Below, piece after piece: positions 59,830 through 64,000 of a stretch of DNA of 64,000 nucleotides. The notes beneath the pieces were generated by a model. The model was not told the DNA's origin. It searched no databases and saw nothing but the letters and a program-made list of their open reading frames with translations. The translations under genes were made by a program, and so were the position numbers. Within the stretch, counting starts at the first letter, position 1; each line of letters begins with the position of its first letter. Origin of the DNA: Halopenitus persicus (GTDB lineage: Archaea; Halobacteriota; Halobacteria; Halobacteriales; Haloferacaceae); contig NZ_FNPC01000001.1 of assembly GCF_900107205.1 (NCBI RefSeq), positions 93,213-157,212 of the forward strand, given 5' to 3'.

Positions 59830-60972
59830 TCAGGCCGCGACGACCTGTATCGGCACGAGCATGAAACACGTCGCGCCGACGAGGAACGTGGCGATCCCGA
59901 CGAGCAGCCGCGGCCATCCCAGCTCCGACTCGTCGAGCGGGGTCGCGGAGCCGGACACGGCGATGACCGTCGCGAACAGCCCCCAGAAGGCCCAGAGTCC
60001 GACGGACTCGTTGATCCCGTAGTCGAGGACGAGGTGGAGGTACGCCGCGATCGAGAACAAGGCCCCGGGCACCAGCGCGGCGAGCGTCTCCTGCCGCTCG
60101 CCGAGCATCGCACGCGTCATATGGCCGCCGTCGAGCTGCCCGACGGGGAGGAGGTTCAACAGCGTGAAGAACATCCCAACCCAGCCGCCGATGACGACCG
60201 GGTGAACCGCCTTTGCGGAGTCCTCGTATCCCGTCGGCCGCCCGAGCGCGTCGGCGATCCACGTCAGCAGCGGCGGATCGTTGAAGATGATCACCTCTCC
60301 GGATCGCTGTAACACCCGCTCGGGAACCGCGATCGGGTCGAGCGAGAGGCCGATCGCCGTCACGACGACCGTCGCGAGCAGCCCCGCGATCGGCCCGGCG
60401 GCGCCGATGTCGAACAGGACCCGCCGCGAGGGGATCCGCCCCTTCATTCGAATGATCGCCCCGAGCGTTCCGAAGGGGAAAACGAACGGGATCACGTACG
60501 GCAGCGAGACGTTGACGCCGTAATACCGGCCGACGGCGTAGTGGCCGAGCTCGTGGGTCAACAGGACTCCCAGGACCGCCGCGGTGAACGGCCACGCCTG
60601 CAGGATCGTCAGCGGGTTCGACCGGATCGTCGAAAGCGGGACGTAGTACCAGCCGTAGGCCCCGACGAACAGCGTCGTGAGTATCGTCGCGAGCAGCAGG
60701 CCGAGGTTGGCCCACGGGATTCCGTCCGGCCGCGTCCCGATCGGCCTCGCGAGGAGGACGTGGCCGCCCTCGACCTCCCGGAGGTCGACCTCGTAGCCCG
60801 CCTCGTAGAACGCCGGCGCCACCCGGTCGAGGAGCGCCCGTTCCGGAACGAGGGACTCGCCGACGTACTGGATCGTCTCGCCGTCGCGGCGAACGTCGAC
60901 CAGATGAAAGAACGACTCGAGTTCCTCCGGGCGCGGGACGGGATCCGGGTCCACGCCCTCGCTGTCTGCCAT
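59830..60972 (-). CDS. M50 site-2-type membrane metalloprotease
   Basis: Intramembrane zinc protease (S2P/RseP fold) that cuts transmembrane segments, often of regulators. The 380-aa protein has the HExxH site in LLTHELGHYAVGRYYG near 141-156 and the third ligand in LLPVGQLDGGH near 268-278, within about eight hydrophobic segments. A soluble N-terminal region (1-85) resembles the leading domain of haloarchaeal and cyanobacterial EGY1-like S2Ps. GTTTTTACG about 28 bp before the ATG supports a leaderless start. No anti-sigma-like substrate is obvious. Confidence 0.92.
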   Translation of the reverse strand: MADSEGVDPDPVPRPEELESFFHLVDVRRDGETIQYVGESLVPERALLDRVAPAFYEAGYEVDLREVEGGHVLLARPIGTRPDGIPWANLGLLLATILTTLFVGAYGWYYVPLSTIRSNPLTILQAWPFTAAVLGVLLTHELGHYAVGRYYGVNVSLPYVIPFVFPFGTLGAIIRMKGRIPSRRVLFDIGAAGPIAGLLATVVVTAIGLSLDPIAVPERVLQRSGEVIIFNDPPLLTWIADALGRPTGYEDSAKAVHPVVIGGWVGMFFTLLNLLPVGQLDGGHMTRAMLGERQETLAALVPGALFSIAAYLHLVLDYGINESVGLWAFWGLFATVIAVSGSATPLDESELGWPRLLVGIATFLVGATCFMLVPIQVVAA

Positions 60973-61031
60973 TGACCCGCGGTACGTCATCCGATCGTAA
61001 AAACCCCGCGTCGCAGCCACGACGCCGCCGG

Positions 61032-62057
61032 TCACGACTTCGTCGCGTCGTCGTTCGATTGGTTCCGTTCGATGATCCGGCGGACGCCCGCGTCGAGCTC
61101 CACGAGGTGGCACAGCGGATTGCCCGGATAGACGACGGGGTTCTCGAGGATGCCGACGAGCAGGCCGGTGAACGGTGCTTCGACGGTGGCGTCGTCGTTC
61201 TTGAACGGGTTCGTGATCGTCGCGATCCGGTCCCCCTCGTGGACCAACGACCCGCGCTCGTAATGCATGTCCACGATCCCGCCCGTGTCCGCCCGGATCC
61301 ACGTCTTCTCGTCGGACCCCGAGATGATCGTTCGCCAGCCCGGCCACCGAACCGACGCTCGCTCGCGGAGCCCGTACTCGGCGAACGTCGAGTCGACGCC
61401 CGCGAGAGCCTCGTCGATCAGACCCCGCTGGAATCGATGGGCTTCGCCCATCTCGATCGTGATCGTCGGGACGCCGGCCGCGGTCGCCTCCCCGCGGAGC
61501 GTTCCGCTCGGCCCCTCGCTGTCGATGACGACGTTCGAACCGAACGAGAGCGCGAGCCGGTGGACGTCCGGATCGGCCATATCCGCGCGCACGTGGAGCA
61601 TGTTCGTCCGTCCGCGGGTCGAGGTGTGAAAGTCGAGCCCGACGTCGCAGGGCTCGATGAAGTTGGTGAAGATCCGGTGGGCCATCCGTTTCGAACTGGT
61701 CGACCCCTCCTTGCCCGGGAACGACCGGTTGAGATCGCGGTCGTAAACGGGAAGGTACCGCTGTTGGGCGAGAAAGCCCGGCACGTTCAACACGGGGAGA
61801 CACACCAGCGTCCCGGCCAGTTCCGAGAGGTCCCACTCGCTGGCGACCTCGCGGACGACCTCGATGCCGTTGAGCTCGTCCCCGTGGGCGGCGGCCGAGA
61901 GGAACGCCGTGGTTCCGGGCCGCTCGCCGTTGATGATGGTCACGGGGATCCGAACCGGGTCCCCGAGGTAGGTCTCGCTGATCCCGTACCGGATGTTCTG
62001 CCGCTCGCCCGGCCCGACCCGCCCTCCGTTATAGGTGAAGGCCTCGTCGTCGCTCAT
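61032..62057 (-). CDS. succinylglutamate desuccinylase / aspartoacylase family (M14-like zinc acylase)
   Basis: A 341-aa zinc-dependent deacylase or carboxypeptidase-fold enzyme. Metal ligands fall in AAAHGDELNGIEVVREVAS (His, Glu) and GLDFHTSTRGRTN (His). The C-terminal 100 residues form a barrel-like domain (GIVDMHYERGSLVHEGDRIA). It is divergent from the RimK-retropepsin gene, and such acylases are recurrently linked to RimK, so removal of glutamyl tails or small peptides is one inference. EutE/DoeB-type acetyl-diaminobutyrate deacetylase is another. TATATATAC about 25 bp before the ATG supports the start. Confidence 0.85.
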   Translation of the reverse strand: MSDDEAFTYNGGRVGPGERQNIRYGISETYLGDPVRIPVTIINGERPGTTAFLSAAAHGDELNGIEVVREVASEWDLSELAGTLVCLPVLNVPGFLAQQRYLPVYDRDLNRSFPGKEGSTSSKRMAHRIFTNFIEPCDVGLDFHTSTRGRTNMLHVRADMADPDVHRLALSFGSNVVIDSEGPSGTLRGEATAAGVPTITIEMGEAHRFQRGLIDEALAGVDSTFAEYGLRERASVRWPGWRTIISGSDEKTWIRADTGGIVDMHYERGSLVHEGDRIATITNPFKNDDATVEAPFTGLLVGILENPVVYPGNPLCHLVELDAGVRRIIERNQSNDDATKS

Positions 62058-62239
62058 ACGTTCCCGAGCGCCGGCGGCGGTATATATATGCCGTCGTGGG
62101 AACGTCGTCGTGCAGCCTCCGCCGGCGTATTTCCGCAGAACGCCTCGATGTCACGGTTCCGCGAGCCGTCAAAATATCAGCACTGATACCGGAGTCGATA
62201 CCGGACGTTTTTACCCGGACCCCGTCGACCGGTCGATCG

Positions 62240-63589
62240 ATGACCGGGGATACCGCTCGTGTCGGGGTACTGTCGCTACACAACAGCAAGGAGACGAAGG
62301 CGATCCTGAACGCCGTCGAGGACCTCGGCCACGAGCCGGCCTGGCTGCGCAAGGAGAACACCGCGATCGAGGTCACTGACGGACGCGTCAGCATCGAACC
62401 CGACGTCGACGTGGTGCTCAACCGGCTGCTCCTCTCGAACACCGACCAGCCCGCCGAACACCTGGGACTCGCGACCACCTTCGAGCGGATCCGGCCGATG
62501 CTGAACGAGCCCGACGCCGTCCTCGCCGCGATCCACAAGTTCGCGGCAGCGGCGACCCTCGCCGACTGGAACGTCCCGGTTCCCGACGCCCTGCTCGCGC
62601 TCTCGAACGAGCGGCTCAACCAGGGTCGCGAGCGATTCGGCGACGTCGGCGTCTACAAGACCGCGATCGGGACCCACGGAGGCGGAACCTGGAAGGTCGA
62701 TCTCACCGAGCCGGTCAACCCCAAGGTCGGCAACCGGCAGGCGTTCCTCCAGCGGCTGATCGAGCGCGACGACGAGCGACACCGGGACCTCCGCGTCTAC
62801 GTCGTCGGCGAGGAGATCGTCGGCGCGATGTACCGCTACGCGCCGGAGGGCGACTGGCGGACGAACGTCGCCCTCGGCGGCGACGTCGAGAACGCCATCG
62901 ACGATATGCCCGAGAAGGCGGCGGATATGGCCCTCTATGCGGCCGAGGTGATGGGGCTCGATTACGCCGGCGTCGACCTCATCGAGGGATACGACGGCTG
63001 GTACGTCCTCGAGGTCAACCCGACCGCGGGGTTCAAGGGGCTGTTCAAGGCGACCGGCGTCTCCCCGGCCCCTCACATCGCCAAGCTCGCGATCGAGGAG
63101 GCCGGCGGGACCGTCGACGACGATCGCGTCGAGACGCTCGCCGGCACGCTCGACGATTCGCGCCCCTCGTGTGCGCCGCCGCTGTCGAAATCACCCTTCG
63201 AGGAGACGCCGATCATCGGCTACGTCGAGGAGGTCGTCGCGACGGGCACCTCCGGCTCCGTCCAGGCGCTCGCGAAGTCCGACACCGGCGCCACGCGGAC
63301 GAGCATCGACACCCAGCTCGCCGCGGAGATCGGGGCCGGTCCGATAAAGAGCATGACGCGGGTCAAATCCGGGAGCGTCAAGTCCGGCAAGGCGCGGCCG
63401 GTCGTCGATCTGGTGATCGGGATCGGCGGAACCCAACACACCGTGACCGCCAGCGTCGAGGACCGCGGTCATATGGAGTACCCGCTGCTGCTCGGCCGCG
63501 ACATTCTGGAGCACTACCGCGTTGACGTCCGCAAGCGCGTCGACGAGGACCGACCCGACGCCGACGATCCCGAACTCCTCGAGGAGTAG
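62240..63589 (+). CDS. RimK-type ATP-grasp ligase fused to a retropepsin-like (RimB/DUF785) domain
   Basis: A 449-aa fusion. Residues about 1-300 are a RimK/LysX ATP-grasp ligase: IHKFAAAATLADWNVPVPDA, YKTAIGTHGGGTWKVD, the MYRYAPEGDWRTNVALGG loop and GVDLIEGYDGWYVLEVNPTAG. Residues about 310-435 match the PF05618 family, once called ATP-dependent zinc protease and now regarded as retropepsin-like: ALAKSDTGATRTSIDT with the Asp-Thr-Gly catalytic triplet and YPLLLGRDILEHYRVDV. RimK adds glutamates to proteins or cofactors, and RimB-type enzymes act with it. GTTTTTACCC about 28 bp upstream supports the ATG at 62240. Confidence 0.88.
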   Translation: MTGDTARVGVLSLHNSKETKAILNAVEDLGHEPAWLRKENTAIEVTDGRVSIEPDVDVVLNRLLLSNTDQPAEHLGLATTFERIRPMLNEPDAVLAAIHKFAAAATLADWNVPVPDALLALSNERLNQGRERFGDVGVYKTAIGTHGGGTWKVDLTEPVNPKVGNRQAFLQRLIERDDERHRDLRVYVVGEEIVGAMYRYAPEGDWRTNVALGGDVENAIDDMPEKAADMALYAAEVMGLDYAGVDLIEGYDGWYVLEVNPTAGFKGLFKATGVSPAPHIAKLAIEEAGGTVDDDRVETLAGTLDDSRPSCAPPLSKSPFEETPIIGYVEEVVATGTSGSVQALAKSDTGATRTSIDTQLAAEIGAGPIKSMTRVKSGSVKSGKARPVVDLVIGIGGTQHTVTASVEDRGHMEYPLLLGRDILEHYRVDVRKRVDEDRPDADDPELLEE

Positions 63590-63772
63590 CCCTCCACCTC
63601 CGTTCCCCGAGGTTTATTCCGGATACCGACCCACCCCGCCGCGTGATCTAACCACGACCGCGCGGCGGTTCGCGGGTGTCCGGTATCCCCGTCGCGTGTC
63701 CGCACCGGCCCGGCGTTTCACCGTGACCCTCGTCCCGACGACGCCGCGGCCGTTCGATACCGGCTGTTCGCT

Positions 63773-64000
63773 TCATCGTTCGTAGGCGGCCCACACGTAC
63801 CGCGTCCCGTAGCTCCGGTACGGTCGCCACGCGTCAGCGATCTCCCGCATTTCCCCACGCGAGAGGTCGTCCCCGTCCGCGTACAGTTGCTCGATCCCCT
63901 TCCGAACGGCCAGGTCTCCGAGCGGCAATACGTCCTCGCGGCCGAGCACGAAGATGAGGTACATTCGGGCGGTCCAGTCCCCGACGCCGCGGATCCGGGT
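63773..64000 (-). CDS. alkA: DNA-3-methyladenine glycosylase II (AlkA), C-terminal end
   Basis: Only the last 75 codons are in the window; the 5' part lies beyond position 64000. The visible part has the helix-hairpin-helix GVGDWTARMYLIFVLGRED and the catalytic Asp in VLPLGDLAVRKGIEQLY, then RPYRSYGTRYVWAAYER, a close match to the AlkA/HhH-GPD superfamily. It removes alkylated purines in base excision repair. It is convergent with the RimK fusion; the 183-bp gap between them has no obvious gene. Confidence 0.88.
   Translation of the reverse strand, partial: TRIRGVGDWTARMYLIFVLGREDVLPLGDLAVRKGIEQLYADGDDLSRGEMREIADAWRPYRSYGTRYVWAAYER

Overview
The window is GC-rich chromosomal DNA from an extremely halophilic archaeon (class Halobacteria, most like Halorubrum; the genus is inferred). 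The evidence is an archaeal S13-S4-S11 ribosomal operon, eukaryote-like S19e and pelota, strongly acidic proteins, haloarchaea-restricted families (LWR-salt, DUF7521, DUF7123, DUF4013), and many start codons about 25-30 bp downstream of a TATA-like box, as expected for leaderless transcripts. Genes are densely packed on both strands. I see no rRNA, insertion sequence, prophage or CRISPR array.

Layout. 0-1.6 kb: tRNA-Ser(GCU) and the start of the S13-S4-S11 operon. 1.7-9.5 kb: HtrA-like lipoprotein protease, a conserved hypothetical, cobT, ileS, an acetyltransferase, a methyltransferase, a DUF3054 membrane protein. 9.7-15.1 kb: multicopper oxidase, MFS permease, small membrane protein, ornithine-cyclodeaminase-like enzyme, pelota. 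15.2-23.1 kb: DUF4013 membrane protein divergent from an AIR-synthase/HypE-like protein, an HTH plus DUF7521 pair, TetR regulator, amidase and small proteins. 23.2-30 kb: CstA transporter, ArsA/Get3 operon, cobyrinate diamide synthase, aldehyde ferredoxin oxidoreductase. 30.1-32.0 kb: a VapBC-type toxin-antitoxin pair and a small DNA-methyltransferase-like gene carrying an AT-rich insert, the most accessory-looking part.

32.1-46.6 kb: an amino-acid/amine catabolism neighbourhood (D-2-hydroxyacid dehydrogenase, two paralogous M20 amidohydrolases, threonine ammonia-lyase, two class III aminotransferases, RidA, BCCT transporter), interrupted at 36-38.8 kb by four exported proteins. 46.7-53.4 kb: a divergent triosephosphate-isomerase-like protein, small membrane proteins, a MoaD/SAMP-like protein with an unusual tail, an SfnG-like flavin monooxygenase with its own FMN reductase, CinA C-terminal domain, LWR-salt protein and pterin dehydratase. 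53.5-64 kb: a cis-prenyltransferase, M29 aminopeptidase, Lrp divergent from glnA, S19e, thiL, an M50 site-2 protease, an AstE/AspA-like acylase beside a RimK-retropepsin fusion, and the end of alkA.

The most unusual features are: (1) more than a dozen unrelated short tandem duplications (periods 11-34 bp), several spanning the stop codon of the adjacent gene; (2) three perfect 15-19 bp palindromes with a single central base, two of them upstream of catabolic genes; (3) an 80-bp AT-rich segment with terminal inverted repeats in frame inside the methyltransferase gene, with a related motif elsewhere; (4) a SAMP/MoaD-like protein whose Gly-Gly is followed by eight more residues; (5) the RimK-retropepsin fusion next to an acylase, a candidate system for adding and removing glutamyl tails.
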